34,663 nt of DNA from Desulfomicrobium apsheronum (GTDB lineage: Bacteria; Desulfobacterota; Desulfovibrionia; Desulfovibrionales; Desulfomicrobiaceae), in the NCBI RefSeq assembly GCF_900114115.1, contig NZ_FORX01000029.1, forward strand, positions 1 to 34,663. The letters are read 5' to 3'. The position numbers and the translations under genes are program-made. A model generated the notes under the pieces. The model was not told where the DNA came from and made no database searches. It worked only from the letters and a program-made list of their open reading frames with translations. Positions 24,877-34,500 of this stretch are shown piece after piece. Position 1 is the first letter of the stretch, and each line of letters opens with the position of its first letter.

Positions 24877-26496
24877 ATGCATTCTCCCGGTGAAACCGTG
24901 CCCTTTCTGGACCCCTATCCGGGCCGAAGCGGCATCCTGTCCTGGATCTTCTCCACGGATCACAAGCGCATCGGCATGCTCTATCTGTGGTGCATACTGA
25001 CCATGTTCGCGGTCGGCGTGGTGCTTGGCGTGCTCATGCGCCTGGAACTCATCGCGCCGGGGCGGGACATCATGGACGCCCAGACCTACAACGCCATGTT
25101 CACCCTGCATGGCGTGGTCATGATCTTTCTCTTCGTCATCCCCGGCATTCCGGCCGCCTTCGGCAACATCCTGCTCCCCCTGCAGATCGGGGCCGAGGAT
25201 GTGTCCTTTCCGCGCCTGAACATCTTCTCCTGGTGGCTGTACCTGACCGGAGCCTGCCTGGCCGTGACCAGCCTCTTCACCGGCGGCGGCCCTCCGGACA
25301 CGGGCTGGACCTTTTACGTGCCGTTCAGCGAGCGGACCACGACCAACGTCTCGCTGGCCGTGGTCGCGGTCTTCATTCTGGGCTTTTCGTCCATTCTGAC
25401 CGGACTCAACTTCATCACCACCATCCACCGCCTGCGCGCTCCCCAAATGAGCTGGGGCAAGCTCCCGCTGTTCACCTGGTCGCTCTACGCAACGGCCTGG
25501 ATTCAGTTGCTGGCCACGCCAGTGCTGGGCATCACCGTGGCCCTGGTCTTCATCGAGAGGTGGCTCGGCATCGGGCTCTTCGATCCCTCCAAAGGCGGGG
25601 ACCCGCTCCTGTACCAGCATCTGTTCTGGATCTATTCGCATCCGGCCGTGTACATCATGATCGTTCCGGCCATGGGCGTTGTCTCCGAGATCATCCCCGC
25701 CTTCGCGCGCAAGTCCATCTTCGGCTACAAGGCCATCGCCATATCGAGCTTGGCCATCGCCTTCGCGGGTTCCCTGGTCTGGGCGCACCACATGTTCACC
25801 AGCGGCATGAGCGACACCGCCGTCATGGTCTTTTCCTTCCTGACCTTCGTGGTGGCCATCCCTTCGGCCATCAAGGTCTTCAACTGGGTGGCCACCCTGT
25901 ACAAGGGCTCCATCTATCTGGATCCGCCGCTCATGTTCGCGCTCGGTTTCATCTTCCTCTTCTCGGCCGGAGGATTGACCGGGCTGGTGCTTGGTTCGGC
26001 GGGCACGGACATCCATGTTCACGACACCTATTTCGTGGTCGCACATTTTCACTATGTCATTTTCGGCGGCACGGGGTTCGGGCTCTTTGCGGCCATGCTC
26101 TTCTGGTTTCCGAAGTTCTTCGGGCGCATGTACGATCGCCGCATGGCCAACGTGAGCTGGTACCTGCTCATCGGCGGGTTCAACATGCTCTATTTTCCGA
26201 TGTTCGTGATCGGCCTGCAGGGCATGCCTCGTCGTTATTACGACTATCTGCCCATGTACCACACCGGACAAATGGTCTCGACCATCGGCTCCTGGGTGCT
26301 TGTCGCAGGGCTCATCGTCTTGTTTTACAGTCTTTCCAGGTGTTTTTACGGGCCACGCACCGTGGGCAACAATCCCTGGGGAGCGGCCACTCTGGAATGG
26401 ACCCTGCCGAGCCCGCCGCCGCACCTGACCTTCCTTGATCCGCCGGACGTGCCGCGCGGCCCCTATTCCTACGAGGGGGTGACGCGCGATGAGTGA
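24877..26496 (+). CDS. Heme-copper oxidase subunit I (A2-type)
   Basis: 539 residues with about 12 membrane segments. Ligands: H78 (low-spin heme), H255 and Y259 in YSHPAVY (CuB and cross-linked Tyr), H304/H305 (CuB), H390 (high-spin heme) and H392 (low-spin heme). Helix VI lacks the Glu of A1 enzymes and has the YS pair (253-254) of the A2 class, so proton delivery uses the alternative D-channel end. K333 marks the K channel. It reduces O2 to water in the inner membrane while pumping protons. The gene symbol is left blank because ctaD/coxA/coxI use varies. Confidence 0.95.
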   Translation: MHSPGETVPFLDPYPGRSGILSWIFSTDHKRIGMLYLWCILTMFAVGVVLGVLMRLELIAPGRDIMDAQTYNAMFTLHGVVMIFLFVIPGIPAAFGNILLPLQIGAEDVSFPRLNIFSWWLYLTGACLAVTSLFTGGGPPDTGWTFYVPFSERTTTNVSLAVVAVFILGFSSILTGLNFITTIHRLRAPQMSWGKLPLFTWSLYATAWIQLLATPVLGITVALVFIERWLGIGLFDPSKGGDPLLYQHLFWIYSHPAVYIMIVPAMGVVSEIIPAFARKSIFGYKAIAISSLAIAFAGSLVWAHHMFTSGMSDTAVMVFSFLTFVVAIPSAIKVFNWVATLYKGSIYLDPPLMFALGFIFLFSAGGLTGLVLGSAGTDIHVHDTYFVVAHFHYVIFGGTGFGLFAAMLFWFPKFFGRMYDRRMANVSWYLLIGGFNMLYFPMFVIGLQGMPRRYYDYLPMYHTGQMVSTIGSWVLVAGLIVLFYSLSRCFYGPRTVGNNPWGAATLEWTLPSPPPHLTFLDPPDVPRGPYSYEGVTRDE

Positions 26497-27088
26497 GGCA
26501 CACAAGGATTACGCCGGCGACAAGTTCGGGATGTGGCTTTTTCTGTTCACCGAGATCCTGCTCTTCGGTGGGTTCTTTCTGCTCTATTCGGTCTATCTGC
26601 ACCGTTATCCGGCGGAGTTTCATGAAGGCGGGCTGCAACTGAGCCGCGTGTTCGGCACCCTCAACACGGTCGTGCTCATCACCTCCAGCCTGACCGTGGC
26701 CCTGGCCATTTCCGCCCTGCAGCAGGGCAGGAAGGCGCTCTCTCTGTGGCTCCTGAGCGCGACCATCGCTCTGGCCGGGGTTTTCATGGTCAACAAGTTC
26801 TTCGAATGGTCGGCCAAGATCGGACATGGCATCTATCCCGGTTCGCCGGAGATGGCGGCCGGGTCCGGCGGGGCGAACATCTTCTTCGGCCTCTACTACC
26901 TCATGACCGGAGCCCATGGCCTGCATGTGGTCATCGGCGCGGCGATCCTTGGTTTCTGCATGCTGCGCATATGGCAGGGCAGGGTCACGGCCGACGATTT
27001 CGGGCTGCTTGAGAACGGCGGCCTGTACTGGCATCTGGTCGATCTGGTCTGGATTTTCCTCTTTCCACTTTTTTACCTGATCAGTTGA
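26489..27088 (+). CDS. Heme-copper oxidase subunit III
   Basis: 199 residues, five membrane segments, overlapping subunit I by eight bases. Family motifs: KFGMWLFLFTEILLFGGFF at the start, NKFFEWSAKIGHG, YYLMTGAHGLHVVIG and GGLYWHLVDLVWIFLFPLFYL at the end. The short form, without the two first helices, is the usual bacterial SoxC/CyoC-like type. It supports proton uptake and stability of subunit I. Confidence 0.93.
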   Translation: MSEAHKDYAGDKFGMWLFLFTEILLFGGFFLLYSVYLHRYPAEFHEGGLQLSRVFGTLNTVVLITSSLTVALAISALQQGRKALSLWLLSATIALAGVFMVNKFFEWSAKIGHGIYPGSPEMAAGSGGANIFFGLYYLMTGAHGLHVVIGAAILGFCMLRIWQGRVTADDFGLLENGGLYWHLVDLVWIFLFPLFYLIS

Positions 27089-27089
27089 C

Positions 27090-27386
27090 ATGACTACACA
27101 AAAACACATTCTGCCCTTTGCCCTGCTGACCAGGATCTGGCTGGTCCTCATGGCCCTGACCGGAGTCACGGTGGGCGTCGCGAGTTTCGACTTCGGCTAT
27201 CTGAACGTTCTGGTGGCCATGACCGTGGCCTCGACCAAGGCGCTGCTGGTGATCTTTTTTTTCATGCACCTCAAATACGAGAACCGCACGCTCGGGGCCT
27301 TCGTGCTGCTGGTTTTCGTCATTCTGGCCATCTTCATCGGCTTCACCTTCTTTGATGTGGCGATGCGGCCGGAGGCAGGCTCATGA
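27090..27386 (+). CDS. Cytochrome oxidase subunit IV (prokaryotic type)
   Basis: 98 residues with three predicted membrane helices. FFFMHLKYENR between helices II and III is typical of CyoD/COX4_pro proteins. It is two bases after subunit III and overlaps subunit II by four bases (ATGA). The role is assembly and stability of the oxidase. Confidence 0.9.
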   Translation: MTTQKHILPFALLTRIWLVLMALTGVTVGVASFDFGYLNVLVAMTVASTKALLVIFFFMHLKYENRTLGAFVLLVFVILAIFIGFTFFDVAMRPEAGS

Positions 27387-28582
27387 TCCCTCCCATCACC
27401 AAGGTCGCGGCTCAGGTCGATCAGGTCTTCCTGCTGATTTTCGGGGTTTCGACCGCCATATTGATTGCCATCACGGCGCTCATGGTCTGGTTCGTCATCC
27501 GCTACCATCACACCCGTCATCCCAAGGCAGCGGACATTCGCGGCAACCTCCTGGCGGAGGTCGTCTGGACGGTCATCCCGAGCATCCTGGTCATGGGCAT
27601 GTTCTACTACGGCTGGGCCAGCTTCAAGGCGCTGCGTTCCGTCCCTGCCGACGCCATGCGCGTGCAGGTCACGGCGCGCATGTGGTCCTGGGTGTTCGAA
27701 TACGAGAACGGCAAGCGCGCCAGCACCCTCTATGTGCCCCTGGACCGGGCCGTGCGCCTGGACATGACCTCCGTGGACGTCATCCACAGCTTCTTCGTGC
27801 CCGCTTTCCGCATCAAGATGGACACCGTTCCCGGCATGCAGACCCATGCCTGGTTCCAGGCCCAGCGCGAGGGCAGCTACGACATCCTGTGCGCCGAATA
27901 CTGCGGACTGCGGCATGCCAACATGCTGTCCACGGTCGAGGTCATGGGCCCTGACGCATTTCAAACCTGGTACGAAAGCTCGGCCAAGGGAGATGAGGCC
28001 GCCATTGGGCTTTTGGAGTCTTACGGCTGCACTGCCTGCCACTCCCTGGACGGATCGGAGGAAATGGGGCCGACGCTTCTGAACATCTATGGGGCGCAGC
28101 GGCGGGTCATCGACGCAAACGGCACGCGGGAGGCCTTCGTGGACGAGGCCTATCTGCGTCGCGCCATCATCGAGCCGGATGCGGAACTGGTGGAGGGCTT
28201 CGAGGGAATGCCTTCCTACAAGGAGGATATGCCGGACCAGGATCTGGATGCCATCATTAAATATCTGACGGGCGGAGCCAAGCGCGACCTTGATCGGGGC
28301 AGGCAGCTGATGGAGGCCGAAGGATGCCTGAGCTGCCATTCCACCGACGGATCGGAGATAGCCGGGCCGACGCTCAAGAACATCGTCGGGCGCGAGGTTG
28401 AATTGGGCGACGGTTCGCGGATGGCGGCCGATGATCAGTATTTGATCGAAGCCATCCTTGATCCGGAAAAATTCATTGTCGTCGGGTATGATCCCATCAT
28501 GCCTTCCTACGAACATCTGACCGAAGACGAGCTGCAGGCCATGGTCGACTACATGCACGCCTTGAGCGAAAATCATGATTAG
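27383..28582 (+). CDS. Heme-copper oxidase subunit II with CuA and two cytochrome c domains
   Basis: 399 residues. Two N-terminal membrane helices (about 13-40 and 57-80), then the cupredoxin domain with CuA ligands H135, C170, E172, C174, H178 and M181 (CAEYCGLRHANM). Two C-terminal cytochrome c domains follow, with CTACH (216-220) and CLSCH (315-319), and Met-containing GMPSY and IMPSY loops as likely sixth ligands. Most caa3 enzymes have one c domain, and the two here match the cc(o/b)o3 oxidase described in Desulfovibrio vulgaris. Electrons would enter from the small cytochromes encoded upstream. Confidence 0.95.
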   Translation: MIPPITKVAAQVDQVFLLIFGVSTAILIAITALMVWFVIRYHHTRHPKAADIRGNLLAEVVWTVIPSILVMGMFYYGWASFKALRSVPADAMRVQVTARMWSWVFEYENGKRASTLYVPLDRAVRLDMTSVDVIHSFFVPAFRIKMDTVPGMQTHAWFQAQREGSYDILCAEYCGLRHANMLSTVEVMGPDAFQTWYESSAKGDEAAIGLLESYGCTACHSLDGSEEMGPTLLNIYGAQRRVIDANGTREAFVDEAYLRRAIIEPDAELVEGFEGMPSYKEDMPDQDLDAIIKYLTGGAKRDLDRGRQLMEAEGCLSCHSTDGSEIAGPTLKNIVGREVELGDGSRMAADDQYLIEAILDPEKFIVVGYDPIMPSYEHLTEDELQAMVDYMHALSENHD

Positions 28583-29402
28583 GGACATGCTGGCGCTGAT
28601 ACGGCCCGGAATATCCCTGGCAGTCGGGCTGTCGGCCCTGGCCGGGTATGTCATGGCTGCCGGGGCGTTGTCCGGCGGCGGCGGGCTTTTTGCCGGGACC
28701 TTTGTCCTGAGCGCGGCCGTATCGGTTCTGAACCAGATCCAGGAGCGCGGCCGCGATGCGCGCATGGAGCGGACCAGATCCCGGCCGCTGGCAAGCGGAA
28801 GGATGAGCGCGGGGCAGGGGAGCCTTCTGTTTTCCATCCTGCTTGCGCTGTCGGCCATGCTGCTTTGGCCTCTTCTTTCCTGGCGGGCCCTGCCTGTCCT
28901 GCTGGTGGTTCTTGGTCTGTACAATGGCCTCTACACCCTGATGAAGCCCGTCACGGGCTGGGCCATGATCCCCGGAGCGGCCTGCGGCGCGCTGCCTTTC
29001 TGGATCGGCTGGATGGCCGGGGGCGGGGGCCTGTTTGCCATCGAACCCGCCTATTTCTTCGCCCTGTATTTCGTTTGGCAGATGCCCCATTTCTGGATGC
29101 TTGCCGAAAGCAACGCCGATGACTACGCGGCCGCCGGCTTCCCGGTCCCGGCCAACAGTTTTTCCACTTTTTCCCGTCAGGCCATTCCCAGAATATGGAC
29201 CCTGGCCCTGGCCATGCTCGGCGGCATGGCTCCGCTTTTCGGCCTCGCGACAGGTCTTGGGCAAGCCTACGCCCTGGCCACGGTCTGTCCTGCCTACGCG
29301 CTTTTGGCTGTTTTCGCTCGGGCCCGGGTGCTGCGTTTGGCGTCGGATGGTTTTCTGGCGGGGGTTGTGCTCATGATCGTGACGGAACGGCTGGTTTCGT
29401 GA
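28575..29402 (+). CDS. ctaB: Heme O synthase (protoheme IX farnesyltransferase)
   Basis: 275 residues with eight or nine membrane helices of the UbiA family. The prenyl-diphosphate binding region reads NQIQERGRDARMERTRSRPLASG, and the second site FVWQMPHFWML and ESNADDYAAAGFP match CtaB. It adds a farnesyl chain to heme B. It overlaps subunit II by eight bases and ends the operon. It is shorter than many CtaB proteins (about 290-310 residues). No heme A synthase (CtaA) gene lies in the window. Confidence 0.92.
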   Translation: MIRDMLALIRPGISLAVGLSALAGYVMAAGALSGGGGLFAGTFVLSAAVSVLNQIQERGRDARMERTRSRPLASGRMSAGQGSLLFSILLALSAMLLWPLLSWRALPVLLVVLGLYNGLYTLMKPVTGWAMIPGAACGALPFWIGWMAGGGGLFAIEPAYFFALYFVWQMPHFWMLAESNADDYAAAGFPVPANSFSTFSRQAIPRIWTLALAMLGGMAPLFGLATGLGQAYALATVCPAYALLAVFARARVLRLASDGFLAGVVLMIVTERLVS

Positions 29403-29627
29403 TTACGCATGCAGGACGCCGACTTTTTCAACTGGACACGGTTTGCCTTCGTTGATCGCATTTGCCAAGGAAAGGCTTTTTTCTGTCTGTTCCCTTGGGC
29501 TTGTCGTGCTGTCCGGAATTTTTTGTTTCCGCCGCAGCGAAAGACCTCAAGAATTTCTTGCGTGTCGCTCGGTTCGGACATGAGCACTCCGGGTATGATC
29601 GATGCACTGTCCCTGGCCGGTCTGAAA

Positions 29628-29668
29628 CGAGAGAAGCCACGCAGGTTTTCCCTGCGTGGCTTCTCTCG
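29628..29668. terminator. Bidirectional terminator-like hairpin, perfect 18-bp stem
   Basis: CGAGAGAAGCCACGCAGG (29628-29645), loop TTTTC, exact complement (29651-29668). It lies between the converging ctaB and universal stress genes. Only short T runs flank it. The 225 bases between ctaB and this hairpin hold no gene I can support. Confidence 0.8.
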
Positions 29669-29684
29669 CGTTTGAGTCCGGTAA

Positions 29685-30200
29685 TCAGCAGGCGTGCTGC
29701 AGATTGGCGGCGGGTGCGAAACGCCACTTGTGCAGGCACGAACTGCCGCAGGAGTTGGAGCATTCGCATTCCTCGCCGACCACGACCACCGGCACGGAGC
29801 TTTGCTTGCTGACCGTGTCCGTCAGGGATCCGAGAATCTTGCGCGCCGAGGCATTGCCCTTGGTGCCCATGATGATCATGTCGCAGGCATGATCGCTTGC
29901 GGCCGTGATGATGGCGTCAGCTGTCGCGCCCTGTTCGACCACGATTTCAAACTCCACCCCGGCTTCTCTGCAACCATCCACGAAGATGGCGAAAATCTTG
30001 CCCATTTCTTCCAGATTCTTGCGGATGATTTGCTCGCGTCCATCGGGGCTGATGCGTCCGCTGATCAGGCCGTGGGCGTGAAAAAGGATAACTTTCGCTC
30101 CGCACTGTTTGGCCAGCGCGATGGCATAACGTTTGGCACGACGGCCGGCTTCGCTGTTGTTCACCGGAACCAGAAAAGTGTTGAACCCTGGCAATTTCAT
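29685..30200 (-). CDS. Universal stress protein (UspA family) with Cys-rich tail
   Basis: 171 residues; GGAGG lies before the ATG. The core is standard (NTFLVPVNNSEAG, GCREAGVEFEIVVEQG) with the ATP-binding motif MGTKGNASARKILGS (111-125) and VPVVVV at 136-141, so it is probably an ATP-binding type. After the usual end comes a tail of about 30 residues with C145, C147, C151, C155 and C171, in a CECSNSCGSSC arrangement that could bind metal or form disulfides. A palindrome lies upstream of its ribosome site (30227-30246). Confidence 0.92.
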   Translation of the reverse strand: MKLPGFNTFLVPVNNSEAGRRAKRYAIALAKQCGAKVILFHAHGLISGRISPDGREQIIRKNLEEMGKIFAIFVDGCREAGVEFEIVVEQGATADAIITAASDHACDMIIMGTKGNASARKILGSLTDTVSKQSSVPVVVVGEECECSNSCGSSCLHKWRFAPAANLQHAC

Positions 30201-30226
30201 ATGATTTTCCTCCCGAGGAAAGATTG

Positions 30227-30246
30227 AATTGGTTAATCAACCAATT
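30227..30246. promoter_or_regulatory. Palindromic operator candidate upstream of the universal stress gene
   Basis: AATTGGTT-AATC-AACCAATT is a perfect 8-4-8 inverted repeat centred about 36 bases upstream of the UspA-family start codon. The TTGGT...ACCAA geometry resembles sites of the CRP/FNR family, but no regulator can be named. Confidence 0.5.
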
Positions 30247-30533
30247 TGTGCCATGGTTCACAAGGGAGCGTCAAGAAAATTTTCATGCGCATTGAAAAAT
30301 TCCAGCAAGCGCGGATGGTTGAAGAGTTGCAATGAGTTCATGACAGCTTGGGTAGCGCTTTAGAAACGGGTAGGGCGTTTGCTGGGAATTCAAAAGTTTC
30401 AAGTGTGACGATTTTTTTGCGGATATGCCGAACATGTCGCAAATTGCTTCAAGTGCGCTTGCCATCGGCACGCGATGGGCCTAAAAAAGGAACGTTTTGC
30501 AATCAACCGATATTTAATTCTTGGAGGTGTACC
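30247..30533. other. Spacer between the stress gene and the CGGC gene
   Basis: No gene or strong promoter is recognised. The frame that runs through it into the CGGC gene lacks a ribosome site until the GTG at 30534. It should hold the promoters of both divergent genes. Confidence 0.4.
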
Positions 30534-30899
30534 GTGGAGAAGATTCTGATCGTGGGGTGCAAGAACACCATGGACGATGTCTGCATTGGCTGTTCACGCT
30601 GTCTGGTGGCTTTCAACAGAAGACAGGGTATCTTTGAAATCTACGAAGACACCGACGCCGAGATCGTCGGCATGGTTGGCTGCGGTGGCTGTCCTGCACC
30701 GGCTATCGTGACCAGGCTCATGCAGGTCAAGCTCTGGAACGCGCCCATGAACGAAAAACCCACGGTGATCCACATCGCGCCCTGCATAGCCGAGCAGTGT
30801 CCGTACAAGGAGGAGATCATCAAGAAAATCACGGCCAAGGCAGGTATCCGTGTCATCGAGGGAACACATCCCTACGTTCCCAAGGACATCTTCGCCTGA
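30534..30899 (+). CDS. CGGC-domain protein
   Basis: 121 residues from the GTG at 30534, six bases after GGAGG (30523-30527). Eight cysteines: C9, C17, C20, C23, the CGGC motif at 50-53, C84 and C89. The VGC...CIGCSRCL start and HIAPCIAEQCP stretch are typical of the CGGC (PF08821) family. These are putative metal- or FeS-binding proteins of anaerobes with no known reaction. It is divergent from the Cys-tailed stress protein. Confidence 0.85.
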   Translation: MEKILIVGCKNTMDDVCIGCSRCLVAFNRRQGIFEIYEDTDAEIVGMVGCGGCPAPAIVTRLMQVKLWNAPMNEKPTVIHIAPCIAEQCPYKEEIIKKITAKAGIRVIEGTHPYVPKDIFA

Positions 30900-30906
30900 T
30901 ATCGCA

Positions 30907-30945
30907 AAAGAGCCGATGAAGCGCATGGTGCGGTCTCGGCTCTTT
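30907..30945 (+). terminator. Hairpin terminator after the CGGC gene
   Basis: AAAGAGCCGA (30907-30916) pairs with TCGGCTCTTT (30936-30945) around a 19-base loop. The T run is only three bases, so strength is uncertain. Confidence 0.65.
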
Positions 30946-31080
30946 CGGACTACTGGCCTCTATTTATTTTTGAAAACGGATAATTACGGACATGCCGCGT
31001 CGGGCATCCTTATAAACGGCTAATTCATGACTCACCGGATGGTTTCATGACCGGATCGGGCAGCCTTGAAGACAATTCGC
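30946..31080. other. Gene-free stretch with short direct repeats
   Basis: AAACGGATAATTA (about 30974) and AAACGGCTAATTC (about 31014), and TTCATGACTCACCGGAT and TTCATGACCGGAT (31024-31056), are repeated. ATGCC/GGCAT forms a small hairpin. With the terminator that follows, this could be a small RNA gene, but no promoter is convincing. Confidence 0.35.
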
Positions 31081-31119
31081 GCATGACCCCGCCTTATTGC
31101 GGTGGTCATGCTTTTTTTT
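31081..31119 (+). terminator. Intrinsic terminator with no protein gene upstream
   Basis: GCATGACC/GGTCATGC arms with inner CGC/GCG around CTTATT, followed by a run of eight T. It lies 136 bases after the CGGC terminator. Confidence 0.88.
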
Positions 31120-31192
31120 GTCCGCACGTATTTCTCAACCTTTGCTTGAAGTAAACATTCCGCATCGGCAGTCTCTATGTCGAAATGAATGC

Positions 31193-31227
31193 GCCTCCGT
31201 TCAACTTGTGAGCGGAGGCTTTTTTTA
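31193..31227 (+). terminator. Second intrinsic terminator with no protein gene upstream
   Basis: GCCTCCG (31193-31199), 13-base loop, CGGAGGC (31213-31219), then seven T. It follows the previous terminator by 73 bases. Confidence 0.85.
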
Positions 31228-31510
31228 TGAAAAAAATTTTGCTCCTGATGATCTAAAAAAGAAAATGATCTGTGCCTGTCGCATATTTATTCATTTATGA
31301 TTCGATTCAATGTAAATTCGAATTGTTTTATATCAATATTGGTGAAAATTAAATCTATATACGTATAAATATGTATCAAATTTGTTTATTTTATAATTAC
31401 AAATAATTATATATGGCAATATTTATTATAAAATAATCGCATTGTATTCATTTTTATTGATAGTATTATGAAAAATTATTTCGTTTACCTTATGTGAACA
31501 TTCCGGATTT
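31228..31510. other. A+T-rich island upstream of the adhesin gene
   Basis: About 280 bases are visibly dominated by A and T, with long runs such as those around 31310-31460. The surrounding genes are GC-rich. No reading frame is supported. It should contain the promoter of the exoprotein gene at 31596, and its base content resembles targets of xenogeneic silencers. Confidence 0.7.
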
Positions 31511-31595
31511 CCAAAAAATACGCCAATTTTAAAAAATGTAGCCAGAAATTGGTCGCTGAGCGCCAATTTCTGATGGCCAGATACGGGGAAGTTTC

Positions 31596-34500
31596 ATGAA
31601 GCATGTGCTGCGACGGTTCATATGTCTGACGCTGGCATTTTTGCTGGTATTCAATCCCATGGCGGCGGCCGCAGATGGCATCGTGGTTGATCAAAAGGCC
31701 CCGGCCGCCAATCAGCCGGCCGTGAGCGCGGCGCCCAACGGCGTGCCTCTGGTCGACATCGCAAGCCCGAACTCTGGGGGCCTCTCGCACAACATGTTCG
31801 ACCAGTTCAACGTGGGCGGGCCCGGCGTGATCCTGAACAACAGCAAGAAGGCCGGGCGCACGCAACTGGGCGGGGTGGTGGCCAACAATCCAAAACTCGG
31901 CAAGGGCCCCGAAGCCCGGGTCATTCTGAACGAGGTCACGGGCAGCAGCCGCTCCCGTCTTGAGGGCTACACTGAAATCTTCGGCTATCCGGCCGACTAC
32001 ATTCTGGCCAATCCGAACGGCATCACGGTCAACGGCGGCGGGTTCATCAACACGCCCCGGGCCACGTTGACCACGGGCAAGCCCCGGTTTGACGACTACG
32101 GCGGTCTGAGCGCCCTGGATGTGCGTCAGGGCGATGTGCTTGTCGACGGCCTGGGGCTCAATGTTTCCAATCTCGACGCGTTCGACATCATCAGCCGCAC
32201 GGCCAGGATCAACGCCGACGTGCACGCCGTGAAGCTGGGCATCAGCACCGGATACGGCAGCCATGACGTCGCAACGGGCCAATTTTCCGCCCTGGCCCCG
32301 GACGGTTCGGATGTTCCGGCGGTGGCGCTGGACTCCACGGCCCTTGGCGGCATGTATGCCGAGCGCATCATCCTTGTGGGCAATGAGAAGGGCGTAGGGG
32401 TGAACCTTGAAGGGGTCGCCCACGCCACCGACGAACTGGTCCTGACCGCCGATGGCAGGATACGCATCAAGGGGCGCGTTTCCTCGGACAATGATGTCCG
32501 GGTTGCCTCGACCGCTGACAGTGTGGAAATTTCCGGTTCGCTGGCGGCGGCGAAAATCGCGGAGGTCACGGCTTCAAAGGACGTGGTGCTCAAGTCGCAA
32601 GCAGGCACGCAGGCCTTGCTGTATGCCGATGATGCGCGGGTTTCTTCCGAGTCGCTGCACAATGTTGACGGCAGGATCGAGTCCGGCACGAATCTGGCCG
32701 TCGCAACGCGCTCCGGCATCACGAATGCGGGAGCCATTGTTTCCGGGGGCAACGCCGTTCTGAAAGCTGGCGGCACCGTTGGCAACACGGGGCAGATGCA
32801 GGCCAGGGGCAGCCTTGACGTCGAGGGCGCGCATGTCCTGAATTCGGGCCGGATGTTTTCCATCGAGGCGGTCAGGATTCATTCTGCGGGGGATATCGTC
32901 AATGCCGGTGGCGAGATTTCATCCAAAAAATCAAGCAGCCTGGAGACCACGGGAAATATATCAAACACCGGGGCCATCCGGACCGAAGGACAGGCATTCG
33001 TCAGCGCCGGGAGCCTGAACAATGAAGGCGGCCGCATCGAGGCCAAGGATGTCATGACCCTCGACGTAGCGGGGCACATGGCAAATTCGGGCACTATCGG
33101 CACGGACCTGGGCGCATTCATCAGCGCAGGCAGCCTTGGCAATGAGGGCGGCAGCATCCTGTCCCAGGGCGATCTTGATTTTGCGGTGGCGGGTGGTTTG
33201 GGCAATTCGGGGATTATTTATTCCGGAGGTTTCAGCCGGATTCGAGCTGGAAGCATGCGCAACGATTCTGCCGGTCAGGTGCTGGCCTTGGGTTCTCTGG
33301 CCCTGGATTTGGACGCCGAACTGGAGAATCTGGGTGTCCTGAATGCCGGGGAATCCCTTTTCGTGCAAGGCGGCGGCAGCGTCAGTAACAATGACGGCAG
33401 CATTCTGTCCCAGACAGGGATGGAGCTTGCGGCCCAAGGCGGCATCACGAATTCGGGCGACATCCAATCCGGCGGAACCGGCCTGTTTCGAGCAGGCAAA
33501 GCGCTGCTCAACGAGGGCGAAATCCTAGCTGTGAGCGACGCCGTCTTTGAAATCGGCGAAGATCTGGAAAATTCCGGTACCCTGCATTCCGGGGAGGGTT
33601 TGACCCTGACCTCCGCCAGCCTGGACAACAGCGGCCAGATCCTGGCCCAGGGCGACGGCGCGTTTTCCGTGCTTGGCGATCTGGTCAACACGAACTTTCT
33701 TTTCTCCGGCGGCACGGCCACGTTCAGCGTGGGCGGCATGCTGCATAACCTGAGGGGCCAGATTCTGTCTTTGGGCGACATGGTGCTGGAAGGTTTGAGC
33801 ACCGGGAGTCGCATGCTCGAATTGAAGAACGATTCGGGCACCATCGAGACCCTGGAAGGCAGCATGTCCATCCGGGCCAAGGTGGTGAAAAACACCAATC
33901 TGGATTTTGCGCTGACGCCGGGAACGCAGGTCTTGAGCCGCAAGGGAGGGATTTATTCACAAGCAAGCGACAAATGGGATCAGGCCCAGGATCTCTATCG
34001 GATGTTGCCGGGTTCCAGTGCGGTTTCAAGCAAACGCAACGCTCTGATCATCACTCCGGCCGAATTGCGTGTTCTCGGATTTGGCCTTGATCGCAACGTG
34101 ATCCCGCGTTCGGAACTGGATGCGGCCATTGCCGCCGCCGAGGCGCGTTTCGCGCTTTACGGCGGAACTTCCGGAGATATCGCGGCGGTCTCCAGCCTGA
34201 AGAGCCGGGTGGTCGGCCGGGGCATATACATGGCTGTCCAGCACTATAAGGACAGATCCAAGGTTGCCGCCTATCTTGAATCCATAACCCTAGATGAGGT
34301 CTCGGGTCTTGAAAGCGGCGCGAATATCGCGGCCGCCGTCAATCTGGATATCGAGGCCGATTCCTTCAGCAATCATGTCAGCCGGGTAGCCACTGCCAGC
34401 GGCGACATATCCATCGTTGCCGATTCCTTTGAAAATGCAGGCCAGGATATCTTTGAACACCGGACTATCGAGTGGGCCCGGGCGCATGCCAACGAACACA

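Noticed and set aside
24871-26505. 544-codon open frame on the minus strand and a plus-strand overlapping frame over the oxidase
   Set aside because: Shadows of subunit I; very rich in His, Gly, Arg and Asp with no fold.
29409-29675. 88-codon frame after ctaB
   Set aside because: It runs through the hairpin at 29628-29668 and has no ribosome site.
31485-32423. Minus-strand frames across the exoprotein gene
   Set aside because: The plus-strand frame has a signal peptide and TPS motifs and is open to the window end; the others are shadows.
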